This document shows, piece after piece, positions 34,538-43,110 of a DNA stretch of 50,739 nt. The notes beneath the pieces were generated by a model, which did not search any database, was not told the origin of the DNA, and was given only the letters and a program-made list of their open reading frames with translations. Location of the stretch: positions 1 to 50,739 of the forward strand of contig CANPZO010000018.1 in the NCBI GenBank assembly GCA_947589005.1, given 5' to 3'. The position numbers and the translations under genes were made by a program. The stretch comes from an uncultured Clostridia bacterium. Its GTDB lineage: Bacteria > Bacillota > Clostridia > UMGS1883. Each line of letters opens with the position of its first letter. The first letter of the stretch is position 1.

Positions 34538-37500
34538 TTAACCTCCCATCATTCCGGTGACCTCCATGGTGTGTATCCACCTGCTTATGGCCGCCGCATT
34601 TTCGGCCGGACTGCCGGACGTTCCGGTTATGTTTTGGGTCACATTGTAGTTGACCGTATTTCCGCCCGTTGCCGAACCTCCGTTGATGTCTATGCTGCCG
34701 CCGTACAGGTGATTGTTCATAAAATTTACAATGTCCCTTAACGGTTCCAGCGACTGACGGAAGTTTTCCATAAACTCCTCTCCGGCGTCGTACCCGTATT
34801 CCGCAAAAACGGACATGCTCTCGGATAACGCCGCCTCAAGATTTGTGGTTATGGCCTCGGCCTCGTCTGCGTAAAGCAGGGCCGCTATTTGCTGTGATGT
34901 CTCCCGTTTATCCTGCCACTGGGCCATGTAGCGGTCAAATTCCTCGTCGGTGGCGTCAAGCAGTACCGTCGCGTAGGTTATTCCCTCGTCCACGTCCATT
35001 CCTCGGAGGACGTCGAACACCTCCGTGTCCGCGCCCTTCTCCTTTACCGCCACCAACAGCTCGTAATATTCCTTGAGATTGTCTGTACTCTCCGACAGGT
35101 CGGGCAGGTCGTACCACCGCGCGACCTCGTTGCCGTCCTTGTCCTCTATCGTGTTTGTCCTATACAGGGTGTCGCTTCGGTAATCCTGCAACTTTTCCGC
35201 CGCTTTGTCGATGGCGGCTTCCATGTCCTCGTAGTCGTCAATTACGGCCTGTACCATATCGGCGTAGGTGTCAACCGTCTTTTTGGCCTGTTCTTCCCGT
35301 TCCTTGGCAATATTTTTTTCTTCCTCCGCAAGCGCCTTAAGCTCGTCGAGATACTCGTCGTCCGCCTTTTCCTTGCGGCGGCGGGCCTCTTCGTCTATGA
35401 TTTCCTGCCTGTCGGCGGCTGTTTTGGCGTTTGCCAGCCTTTCCTCGTACTGCTTTACTCTTTGGGCCTCGTCATATTCCGCGTGTTCTTTATCGATGCG
35501 CTCCTTTTCCTGAATGTAACGGTTTTCGGCGGTCAGCAGCTCCGCCGTCACGCCCTCGGCGGCTTTTACCACAAGGCCGCGGTTCTCCTCGATGCCCTCC
35601 GCCATGCCCGCGACGGTCATGGCGCCTACCTCGTCCTTCATTACTTGCGAGGGCGAGTGTATCTCCAGTTTCTTTTTTGCGGCGGTTATGGCCGCTGTCG
35701 CCACATTCGCCGCGGCGTTAATGACCTGTGACCGGCCGGCTGTTATGCCGAGGGCCAGTCCCTGGGCCACAAATACACCAGTGCGGTATGTGGCTTTGGA
35801 TGGCGAATTTACTTCCGCTCCCTTGGCCACGCCGTCGGTACCCGCCTTGCCGATGCTTGCGCCAGCCTGCTCAACCGCGCCGGAATTGTTTGTCATGCCT
35901 TGGGCTGCGCCCGCATCGATGCTTTGTCCGATATTTACCGCGGCCTCCGCCGCCGCTGTTGCAATTTTTCCGAAGTTTAGGCTGGCCAGATAATTATCCC
36001 CGAAGGCTCCGCCCATTTCCTGCGCCGAGGTTATGGCGGCGGCCTGCGTTCTGCCCATTATGTCTACCACTGCGTCAGGCACCTGTACCCCCGCCGCAGA
36101 GAGATTGTCAGCGATTGACCGGGGGATTGTTCCGCCGACCTTGGCCAATTCCTCAAGCTGACTTTCGATAGCCAGCCGCGTGCGGTTTACGCCCTGTTCT
36201 CCCACGTCTCCGCTTTGTTTGGAATAAAACGCAAGGTTCTGCACCATTTCGGTCAGACTGCTTTTCATGTCGTCCCGCTGGCTCTCGTATGCCTTTGTAT
36301 TGGCGTCCGTCGCCCTTACGACATTACCGCTCCATTCGGCCAGCGCCCCGTTTATCGTGTTAAGGTCTCCCGTCATGGCGGCGGTACTCAGGGCCGAATA
36401 ATCAGCTATGTCTTCGGCGGCCTCGTCATATTTTGCCTGCGCGGTCTTTACCTTTTCCACTGCCTTGGCATAGGCGTCCTCTGTCGCCTCTATTTTTGTT
36501 TGCAACTCCTCAAATGCGTTCAGTTTGTCCCGATATTCCTGCGTTTCGGTATAATAGTAACTTTCTTCCACCTTGTCCGTCAGAAAATTCTCCTGTTTTT
36601 GGGACTCGGCATTGAGTTCGGCAAGTTTTGTTTTCAGCCTTTCCTGCTCGTCAGTCGCTCTCGTCAATGCCGAGGCGTATCTGTCTATACTTGCCTCGGC
36701 GGTCTTATAATCGTCCTCCAATGTGGCCATGACAGCTTGTATTTTCATCATTGCAATGTTTGTCTCAAGGCTGTCCTTAAGCTCATCGTATTTTGCTATG
36801 GCGCCGTCTATCAGCTTATATTCTGTCCCGAAGGCTCCGTTAAGTTCGTTGAGAATATACTGTACGCGGTCCTCGTAGCCCTCTTTCACTTTGCCGTTTT
36901 CGTCCACAAGGGTTTCCAACTCTATCGACAGGTCTTCGAGATGCACGGCTTCGGTCAGGGCCGCTGTTATGGCCTTGTCCTGGGCCGCCTTTCTATCCTC
37001 GATGGCCTGTTGTTCTTCCTTTAGCGCCTTCATGTTTTCGTCGTGGGCCGCTATGACTTTTTCCTCTGCCGACATTTCGTCCCCAAAGGCAGTGGTCAAG
37101 GCTACCACGCCCACTGTCAGCGCGGCCACGCCCGCGACCACCGGGTGCGCCGCCAATACGCTCAGTCCGCTTGCCGCTATACCGGCCACCTTGGTCAGTC
37201 CGGCTATGGCCGTTCCCGCCAGCGGCACCGCCGCAGCGAGGCTCCCCGCCGTCACTATCAGCTTTTGCGTTCCGCTGTCCATCTCGGCAAATGCTCCCGC
37301 CACGTCGCCCGCGACGCCCACAACCGACCTAAGGGCGGGCTCGAGGACATCGTATATTTCCAGTCCTGCGGCTTCCAGTTTTCCCTTGGTGACGTCTATA
37401 TCACCGGCGAGGTTGTCCCGCATAACCGCCGCCGCGGTTTCCGCCGCACCGGAGCTGTTTCTCAGCTCTGCGGCAAACTCTGCGCTGGCTCGGCCTCCGG

Positions 37501-38716
37501 CGTTAAGCAACAGGTTCAGTCCCCGGAGGCTCTCGCTGGTGAACACGGCCATCAATGCGGCGTTCCTTTCGGCGGTGCCCATGCCGGCGGTGGCTCCCTG
37601 CACGTCGGTTATAATGTCGGACAGCTTGCGATAATTGCCCGCCTGGTCCTGAACGGCGACGGTGTGGCCGTTTATGGCGACGGCGCCGTTCTTCATTTTT
37701 TGGGTCAGGTCACGGTAAACCGCGTTTAACGCCGTTCCCGCTCTTTCGCCCTTAAGTCCCTGATTTGCCATCATCGCCAAGTCAGCGGTTACTTCTTCTA
37801 CCTCATAGCCCATGCTGTTGGCGTTGGCGGCGCAGTTTCTGTACGCGCCGGCCAGTTGCTCGATGCTTGTGTTGCTGTTGCTCTGGGCGTAGGCCATAAC
37901 GTCTGCCAGTCGTGCGGCCTCGTCGGTTTTCATGTTAAACGCCGTCAAATAATCCGTTATGATATCGCTGGTTTCGCCCAAATCCATGGCCGCGGCCGTT
38001 GCGGTGTTCAGCACCGCCGGCAGATTTGCCATTATCTGCCCGGTGTCCCAACCCGCAAGCCCCATGTATTCCATGGCCTCGCCCGCTTCGGTGGCCGTGG
38101 CGACAAATTCCGCGCTTATGCCAATGTCCCGTGTGGCGGCCTTGAGTTTCTCCATGTCCTCGGTTCCCGCCGTGGTTATGGCCTGTACCTTGGACATCTG
38201 CTTTTCGTAGTCCGCCCCGACTTTCACCGCCGCCGCGTCCACGGCCAAAATCGCCGCCGAAAGCGGCCTGAAAGCGTCTGTCGCTTCTTTGACCTTTTGC
38301 CCAACGGTCTCTATCCTGGTGCCAACGGCCTTTATTCGTTCGCCGGTCTCTGAAAATTTATTCGCTTCAGCGGTAGCCTTCCTTAGTTCCTGCTCGGTAA
38401 GCTCGATTTCCCGCTGTAATTTTCTATATTCTTCCTGGTTGACCTTGGTGCCGTTGTCCATGGCATCATCAGCCTGCTTTTTGGCGGCTTTCAGCGTCTC
38501 CAATTTTTTTCGGGTTTCATCGACACGCTGATTTAACAGCTGTTGCTTCTGGGACAGCGCCACCGTGTTGCCCGGGTCCATCTGCAACAGTTTTTCGACT
38601 TCCCTGAGTTCTTTTTCCGTAGATTTTATGGGCTTATTCAACGCGGTAAGCGCCTTTGCCAGGTCCGACGTATCGCCGCCTATTTCCACGGTAATGCCCT
38701 TTATTTCGCCTGCCAT
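34538..38716 (-). CDS. Tail tape measure protein
   Basis: About 1392 aa, determining tail length and travelling through the tube during DNA entry. Residues about 1-120 are coiled coil; about 150-330 is the TP901-type core (YEKQMSKVQAITTAGTEDMEKL, GLAGWDTGQIMANLPAVLN, NSNTSIEQLAGAY). Hydrophobic segments follow near 490-545 (SLAAAVPLAGTAIAGL, HPVVAGVAALTVGVVALTTAFG), then more coiled coil. By the usual about 0.15 nm per residue the tail would be about 200 nm. Start at 38716 has GAGGTGAG upstream; the frame open to 38734 is not needed. Confidence 0.93.
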   Translation of the reverse strand: MAGEIKGITVEIGGDTSDLAKALTALNKPIKSTEKELREVEKLLQMDPGNTVALSQKQQLLNQRVDETRKKLETLKAAKKQADDAMDNGTKVNQEEYRKLQREIELTEQELRKATAEANKFSETGERIKAVGTRIETVGQKVKEATDAFRPLSAAILAVDAAAVKVGADYEKQMSKVQAITTAGTEDMEKLKAATRDIGISAEFVATATEAGEAMEYMGLAGWDTGQIMANLPAVLNTATAAAMDLGETSDIITDYLTAFNMKTDEAARLADVMAYAQSNSNTSIEQLAGAYRNCAANANSMGYEVEEVTADLAMMANQGLKGERAGTALNAVYRDLTQKMKNGAVAINGHTVAVQDQAGNYRKLSDIITDVQGATAGMGTAERNAALMAVFTSESLRGLNLLLNAGGRASAEFAAELRNSSGAAETAAAVMRDNLAGDIDVTKGKLEAAGLEIYDVLEPALRSVVGVAGDVAGAFAEMDSGTQKLIVTAGSLAAAVPLAGTAIAGLTKVAGIAASGLSVLAAHPVVAGVAALTVGVVALTTAFGDEMSAEEKVIAAHDENMKALKEEQQAIEDRKAAQDKAITAALTEAVHLEDLSIELETLVDENGKVKEGYEDRVQYILNELNGAFGTEYKLIDGAIAKYDELKDSLETNIAMMKIQAVMATLEDDYKTAEASIDRYASALTRATDEQERLKTKLAELNAESQKQENFLTDKVEESYYYTETQEYRDKLNAFEELQTKIEATEDAYAKAVEKVKTAQAKYDEAAEDIADYSALSTAAMTGDLNTINGALAEWSGNVVRATDANTKAYESQRDDMKSSLTEMVQNLAFYSKQSGDVGEQGVNRTRLAIESQLEELAKVGGTIPRSIADNLSAAGVQVPDAVVDIMGRTQAAAITSAQEMGGAFGDNYLASLNFGKIATAAAEAAVNIGQSIDAGAAQGMTNNSGAVEQAGASIGKAGTDGVAKGAEVNSPSKATYRTGVFVAQGLALGITAGRSQVINAAANVATAAITAAKKKLEIHSPSQVMKDEVGAMTVAGMAEGIEENRGLVVKAAEGVTAELLTAENRYIQEKERIDKEHAEYDEAQRVKQYEERLANAKTAADRQEIIDEEARRRKEKADDEYLDELKALAEEEKNIAKEREEQAKKTVDTYADMVQAVIDDYEDMEAAIDKAAEKLQDYRSDTLYRTNTIEDKDGNEVARWYDLPDLSESTDNLKEYYELLVAVKEKGADTEVFDVLRGMDVDEGITYATVLLDATDEEFDRYMAQWQDKRETSQQIAALLYADEAEAITTNLEAALSESMSVFAEYGYDAGEEFMENFRQSLEPLRDIVNFMNNHLYGGSIDINGGSATGGNTVNYNVTQNITGTSGSPAENAAAISRWIHTMEVTGMMGG

Positions 38717-38766
38717 TAGTCTCACCTCGAACAAAAGGGCGGGCCGGACGGCCCGCCTGTCTTTTT

Positions 38767-38985
38767 TTACCGGCTTGATGCCAGCCGGTCAAAATCTTCC
38801 TGTGTGGCTGTGTACACCCTGGCCTCGGGGTTACGCAGCCATATAATTTCCTTTTGCAAATCGGCAATGCCGCCGACCGTGAAATGTTCCATGCCCTCAA
38901 CGCCTATACCAAGCATAAGAGCCATGGCTATAACGCTGTCAGCTGTCAGTTCTCCCCCGTCGCCTCCGCTTCGGGGGCTGTCGAG
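38767..38985 (-). CDS. Tail assembly chaperone, frameshift extension (gpT-like)
   Basis: A -1 frame region of 72 codons reached only by frameshifting from the upstream chaperone gene; the fused product would be about 179 aa. It encodes a segment starting LDSPRSGGDGGELTADSV and ending in RLASSR. It has internal ATG codons (for example at 38925-38927) but no convincing ribosome binding site. As in lambda gpG/gpGT, the extension should recruit the tail tube protein while the common N-terminus coats the tape measure. See the finding on the slippery site. Confidence 0.8.
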   Translation of the reverse strand, partial: LDSPRSGGDGGELTADSVIAMALMLGIGVEGMEHFTVGGIADLQKEIIWLRNPEARVYTATQEDFDRLASSR

Positions 38986-39305
38986 TTTTTTGTGTTGTGA
39001 AGCTCAAAGGTGTCGCTCATCAGCTCGCACACCTCTCTCGGCATCAGGGTTATGGGGAAGGTTCCGATTTCCTCAAGCCAATCCTCGAACGGCTTGATTT
39101 CCTTGTTGGCATTTTTGGCCATTATGTAGGTCAGCCGCATCACCGGCAGTCCTACCTCTTCTGTCAGCGGCCCGCCGATGGCGTTCACTATGGCGTTGAA
39201 GTCTGCGAACGCATCCGCGCCAAACTCCTTTTTGTACTTGTAGAGAAGGCTGGCGTTGTTGTCCAAAACGATGGCTTTGCCGCCTATGGTCACGGTCTTG
39301 CGCAT
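38946..39305 (-). CDS. Tail assembly chaperone (gpG-like)
   Basis: 119 aa. Starts MRKTVTIGGKAIVLDNNASLLYKYKKEFGAD and contains a helical core (FNAIVNAIGG, LPVMRLTYIMAKNANKEIKPFEDWLEEI), the pattern of siphovirus tail assembly chaperones. Short product of a -1 frameshift pair. It lies between the tail tube gene and the tape measure, the diagnostic position. Slippery heptamer A AAA AAC at 38991-38985. Confidence 0.88.
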   Translation of the reverse strand: MRKTVTIGGKAIVLDNNASLLYKYKKEFGADAFADFNAIVNAIGGPLTEEVGLPVMRLTYIMAKNANKEIKPFEDWLEEIGTFPITLMPREVCELMSDTFELHNTKNSTAPEAEATGEN

Positions 39306-39883
39306 CAGGCTTCAGCCTCCTGTATTTCATAAACCTTGGAGAACCAGCCATCGTACTGCTCTTTCTGGGCCGGCGTACATACCGCGTGGGAAATTCCGGT
39401 ATGCGGGTCCTTTGTCATGGTCATGGGCACGGTGTCGGGTTTGCTTTCCAGTCCGCCGCCCTTGGTCGTGCTCGCAATGTCGGGTTTACCGGCTATGCAC
39501 CTGTAGAATACGTGACGTATCGCGTGTACGTCTCCGGTAAACTCGCACAGGAAGGCGAACTCTTTCTTTACCGGGTTGTCCGGCTCGTAGAGGACGCCGT
39601 TCTGGTCTGTTTTCCAACCCAGCAGGTCTACCTTGTCCTCGTCCGAAAGCACCTGAACTATGAAATCTCCCTCGTAGCCTTTGTCGTCCACAGCCTGGGC
39701 ATACATGGGGTCGTCGTCGGCGGAAATGTTCGCCGTTTCCACATTGGCGGTCAGGTTCAGCTCCGTCGCGCCCTTGACCTGCCGGGGTGTATCATACGTC
39801 GCCGTACCGTCCTCGGCGCGGGTGATGGGCGCCACGTATGCGTTTTTAAGTCCGAATTTGATTTTGTTTTTAGCTGTTGCCAT
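39305..39883 (-). CDS. Major tail tube protein
   Basis: 192 aa. Starts MATAKNKIKFGLKNAYVAPIT and has ELNLTANVETANISADDDP and GYEGDFIVQVLSDEDKVDLLGW, the pattern of TP901-1/phi13-type tail tube proteins, which form stacked hexameric rings. It overlaps the adaptor gene by 14 nt and the chaperone gene by 1 nt. Confidence 0.9.
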   Translation of the reverse strand: MATAKNKIKFGLKNAYVAPITRAEDGTATYDTPRQVKGATELNLTANVETANISADDDPMYAQAVDDKGYEGDFIVQVLSDEDKVDLLGWKTDQNGVLYEPDNPVKKEFAFLCEFTGDVHAIRHVFYRCIAGKPDIASTTKGGGLESKPDTVPMTMTKDPHTGISHAVCTPAQKEQYDGWFSKVYEIQEAEA

Positions 39884-40190
39884 TGTTTATTCCTCCTAAC
39901 TTTCTTGTTAAATATAATTCCAGCTTGCCGGTGCTTTCACGGTCGAAAACCCGGTAGATGCCGTATTCCCGAGTGTCTTTGTTGATTGTCGCATAGCCCT
40001 CGCCCCGGTACTCGTCGGGCCAAACCTCCGCCACAAAGTCCGGCTTTGCGCCGTATTGTTGGGCGCTATAAAATTCTTTCTGTCCGCACTTGCGCAGGGC
40101 GGCGTAAACCGTGCGCCCCGCCGTGCGTTCGCCGGCGGCGGACATATCGCCCGCTGTCCGGTCATAAAGGTTCAGCATTACCTCAATCAT
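39870..40190 (-). CDS. Phage head closure / head-tail adaptor
   Basis: About 106 aa of the SPP1 gp16 type. The motif VYAALRKCGQKEFYSAQQYGAKPDFVAEVWPDEYRGEGYATINKDTREYGIYRVF matches the family's EFYxA..G.KP..x and final Y.ViR core. Start: ATG at 40190 with GGGAGG 6 nt upstream (frame open to 40211). Its place after the tail terminator is slightly unusual, since head closure genes commonly precede HK97 gp10. Confidence 0.75.
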   Translation of the reverse strand: MIEVMLNLYDRTAGDMSAAGERTAGRTVYAALRKCGQKEFYSAQQYGAKPDFVAEVWPDEYRGEGYATINKDTREYGIYRVFDRESTGKLELYLTRKLGGINNGNS

Positions 40191-40509
40191 CGCGGGCCTC
40201 CCATGCTTCAAAGAAATAATACTTTACCATCGTTTTTTCATCCCCTATGATGGCCTCGTCGGTGTCCCAAATCAGTTCCAGCCCCTCAAGCGCCTTTTCG
40301 ATTTCGGCGTAAATTTCCGGTATAAGGCGGGGAGAATACACTTCCACCCGCCAGGGCACCCGGCGGGCGACGGCCATATCGTCCGCCGTTATTGCCGTTG
40401 TTTTTTCGGGGAGAAAAATTATATACGGCAGCTCTGCCGGCTCGGTAAAGGCCGTCCGCGCCGTGGGCAGTATGGCGGAAAGGGCCGTCCTCAGTTCCTT
40501 TTCGGTCAT
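40183..40509 (-). CDS. Tail terminator / completion protein
   Basis: About 108 aa, resembling siphovirus tail terminators (DUF3168-like): MTEKELRTALSAILPTARTAF, then PRLIPEIYAEIEKALEGLELIWDTDE and a final beta strand MVKYYFFEAWE. It should cap the last tail ring. Start: ATG at 40509 with GGAGG 8 nt upstream; the GTG at 40518 is less good. Overlaps the adaptor by 8 nt. Confidence 0.65.
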   Translation of the reverse strand: MTEKELRTALSAILPTARTAFTEPAELPYIIFLPEKTTAITADDMAVARRVPWRVEVYSPRLIPEIYAEIEKALEGLELIWDTDEAIIGDEKTMVKYYFFEAWEARDD

Positions 40510-40510
40510 A

Positions 40511-40900
40511 TCACGCACCTCCGAAAATTTTCTTTAGGTCCTCCTCCACATTTGCCTTTGCTTCTTCTTCGGCCGGCTTTATGTGCGGAATGCCTAAAAC
40601 TCTGCCGGTACCCGGCTTGATTGCGTGGCCATATTCCAGCAAATGCGTAAGCCCCGGATAATCACGGTTGTGAATTATAATTCGTATCGCCCGCTGACTT
40701 TCGTATACTGCTTCCCCTCGCCATGCGCTTGAATATAATCCATAACGCACAGGACTGCTTTGCGTGATGCGGTTCTTGCATTCCCTTGCCCGTTTTGTCA
40801 ACGCTCGCTTGACCTCTTTTTCCTTGTCCATTTGCCATTGTTCCAGCTCTTGGGCTATTATCGCGGACAAGCTTCCGACGTCGCCCTTAATTTTACTCAT
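40511..40900 (-). CDS. HK97 gp10-like tail/connector protein
   Basis: About 129 aa. VKRALTKRARECKNRITQSSPVRYGLYSSAWRGE (about 30-63), then THLLEYGHAIKPGTGRVLGIPHIKPAEEEA, is the HK97 gp10 pattern (GH..GTG..PPrPFl-type end). Start at 40900 has AGGAGG 10 nt upstream; the frame open to 40960 overlaps the previous gene. Confidence 0.85.
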   Translation of the reverse strand: MSKIKGDVGSLSAIIAQELEQWQMDKEKEVKRALTKRARECKNRITQSSPVRYGLYSSAWRGEAVYESQRAIRIIIHNRDYPGLTHLLEYGHAIKPGTGRVLGIPHIKPAEEEAKANVEEDLKKIFGGA

Positions 40901-41198
40901 CCGTCGTCGGCCTCCTGTGCTCGCTGAAAACCAGCCGCGTGCAATGGGACATATAAACATCCATCAACTTATCCCTATCCGGGTTGCCCCCGTAGTTTGC
41001 AAGTACAAAAACGATTATCGCCTCGTCGATGAGCGGGCTTCCCTCGTCTACGTCCTCGCTTTTAACGCCAAATCGCACAAGGTCCTCGGCGGCGGCGGAA
41101 ATCAATTGCTCTATATCCCTGTCCAGCTCGCTGTCGCTGGCCTTTCGCACTCTCAGTTTGCACCTCGCGAGCAGCGCCGCCGCTCTTTCCTCGGACAT
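40893..41198 (-). CDS. Head-tail connector, gp6-like
   Basis: 101 aa, helical: ERAAALLARCKLRVRKASDSELDRDIEQLISAAAEDLVRFGV and DEAIIVFVLANYGGNPDRDKLMDVY. This is the phage_connect_1/gp6 type that rings the portal. Located right after the capsid gene. Confidence 0.85.
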   Translation of the reverse strand: MSEERAAALLARCKLRVRKASDSELDRDIEQLISAAAEDLVRFGVKSEDVDEGSPLIDEAIIVFVLANYGGNPDRDKLMDVYMSHCTRLVFSEHRRPTTDE

Positions 41199-41227
41199 GC
41201 TCCATCCTCCTTTGGGATTATTTGGAA

Positions 41228-42406
41228 TTATTCGCCGGCGGCCTTCTTGAGCCGCTTTATGCCGTTGTACATCACCACGTTGCCGCCCATAAAGGCCGAA
41301 GCGCGGTTTCCGATGATGCCTTCCTTGAACTTGTAGTTTTCGTCCCTCTTGGTCTCCATGTCGCTGAAAGCCACCAGGTCATAGGCCGTGTTGATATATC
41401 CGTAGGCCATGCAGTAATCGCCCGCTCTGGTGGCCGGGTCGGACAGCGCCTTGCATGCGGAGGAGATGACGTAGGGAATGCCGTCAATCATTCCGCTGTT
41501 GCCACGGCGGACTATGTCGTACAGTCTCCGGCCATCCTTGCCGCGAAGGAGCGCCAGCGCCTCAAGGTCCTTTTTGTTCAGTATCAGCCAACCTATATCC
41601 TCCACGGCCTCATCTCCGCCGTAGCCGTATACCAGCTTGTCGAGGATGGTGTCGTCTATGGCCTCGGCCTCGATGTCGGTGTCGGGATTTATAACTTTTT
41701 CGTCTTCCTTAACGGGATTGTGGAAAATCCCGCGAAGATGGCCGTCGGCTCCGTCGCCGGTCATTATCTCCCGTGCCAGCTTTTTGCGCACGGCCACGCC
41801 CACGCCCCTGCGGACATGTCCGTCATAGTCGGCGGCCGGCAGCTTGATGTATTCCTCGCTTTCCTCCTCGAATGCGGTTATTTTGGTCTTTGTTATCACC
41901 GCCTTGCCGAACTCGGTCTTTGTATCTGCGTAGGCCGCTCCCTCCTCGGTGTAGTCGCCCTCGCCGTATCCCTTGGCAAAGGGCTGGGTGAAGCTCTCGC
42001 CGCCTATAAGGGGCACAAAGTTCACCAGGTCAAGTACGCTGGATACCTGGGGGAAGGTGTCAATGATGCTTGACGCGCTGTGCTGGCGGAGGACCGTCTC
42101 CTTTGTGGTATGGGTCTCCGCATTGGGGCGCACCATGGACATGGCGCTGTATCTCACGGCTTTCTTGGCCTTAAGCGCCTCGCCCCTTGCCTCGGCCTCG
42201 CCGCTGCCATTATTGCCGTCATCGCCGCCATCGCCGTCGCCGATGTCCTTGGCTATGTTGGCCAGCTTCTGACGGGCCCTCGCCTCGTCGATTTTGTTCT
42301 TGATTTCCTCAGCTTCCCGCAGCAGCGCGGTAAGCTCGTCTCCGGTTTTGTTTTCGCACTCAAGGCCGATGGCCTTGAGGCGTGCGTACATTTCTTTCAG
42401 GTTCAT
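41228..42406 (-). CDS. Major capsid protein, HK97 fold
   Basis: 392 aa. The first about 85 residues are a charged, coiled-coil delta domain (AIGLECENKTGDELTALLREAEEIKNKIDEARAR) removed during prohead maturation. The rest is HK97-like: VLDLVNFVPLIGGESFTQPF, YEEESEEYI, and C-terminal NYKFKEGIIGNRASAFMGGNVVMYNGIKRL. Overlaps the protease gene by 4 nt, typical coupling. Confidence 0.95.
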   Translation of the reverse strand: MNLKEMYARLKAIGLECENKTGDELTALLREAEEIKNKIDEARARQKLANIAKDIGDGDGGDDGNNGSGEAEARGEALKAKKAVRYSAMSMVRPNAETHTTKETVLRQHSASSIIDTFPQVSSVLDLVNFVPLIGGESFTQPFAKGYGEGDYTEEGAAYADTKTEFGKAVITKTKITAFEEESEEYIKLPAADYDGHVRRGVGVAVRKKLAREIMTGDGADGHLRGIFHNPVKEDEKVINPDTDIEAEAIDDTILDKLVYGYGGDEAVEDIGWLILNKKDLEALALLRGKDGRRLYDIVRRGNSGMIDGIPYVISSACKALSDPATRAGDYCMAYGYINTAYDLVAFSDMETKRDENYKFKEGIIGNRASAFMGGNVVMYNGIKRLKKAAGE

Positions 42407-43110
42407 AATACCTCTCCTTTCAAAATTCCTGCTATGCAGATTTTCCTGACTTTATCTCTGGCCGCCATGTCAATGGCCGCCTGTACCTGTGCGGGAGGTC
42501 TCAACGCCGTCCCGCTGTCCTGAATTTTTGCGGCGATGTCCACCGCCGGCGCCGGCTCGATGTTTTTGAATACCTCCGCCGCCCTGTCTGCGTCCAGCCA
42601 GCTTTCATCCCTCATCAGTTCGAAGATATCCTCCCGCCCCACGCCCTCGGCGGCGTTGTCCGTATATGCGAGAATAATACCTTCCTGTATGCGCTCGAGG
42701 TCGTCGGCGGCCCTGCGGAGTTCGTCGCAATTGCCGTCACATCGCGTCCATGCTTGATGTACAAACAGAAACGCATTTTTCGGCATGACCGTTTTGTCCG
42801 CAACCATCGGGAACAAGGATGCAATGCTCCCGGCGATGCCGTCCACATGGGCGGTTATTTGACAGCCGTACAACGCCTTGTACCGTTTTAGGCAGTTGTA
42901 CATCGCGTATCCTGCGAACACGTCGCCTCCGCCGCTGTTTATGTACAGGTCGATAGCTCTGCCGCCGAGGGCGGCGAGTTCGTCGTACATATCCGACGGG
43001 CATTTATCGTCCGATGACCATTTGGCGGCCTTATCCGCCACGATATCGCCGTAAATGCGAATTTCCGCTTTATCGCCGCTTACGGGGCCGAGGTTAAAAA
43101 ACTTTCTCAT
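42403..43110 (-). CDS. ClpP-like prohead protease
   Basis: 235 aa of the S14/ClpP-type phage protease that cleaves the capsid delta domain. The fold signatures are DLYINSGGGDVFAGYAMYNCL (54-74), the nucleophile S95 in HVDGIAGSIAS, and H118 in FLFVHQAW. It stands in for the U35-type protease used by HK97 itself. 4-nt overlaps with portal and capsid genes. Confidence 0.92.
   Translation of the reverse strand: MRKFFNLGPVSGDKAEIRIYGDIVADKAAKWSSDDKCPSDMYDELAALGGRAIDLYINSGGGDVFAGYAMYNCLKRYKALYGCQITAHVDGIAGSIASLFPMVADKTVMPKNAFLFVHQAWTRCDGNCDELRRAADDLERIQEGIILAYTDNAAEGVGREDIFELMRDESWLDADRAAEVFKNIEPAPAVDIAAKIQDSGTALRPPAQVQAAIDMAARDKVRKICIAGILKGEVL

Noticed and set aside
38634-38900. Separate small gene between tail chaperone and tape measure
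   Set aside because: The 88-codon minus frame is a shadow; the supported reading is the -1 frame extension ending at 38767.
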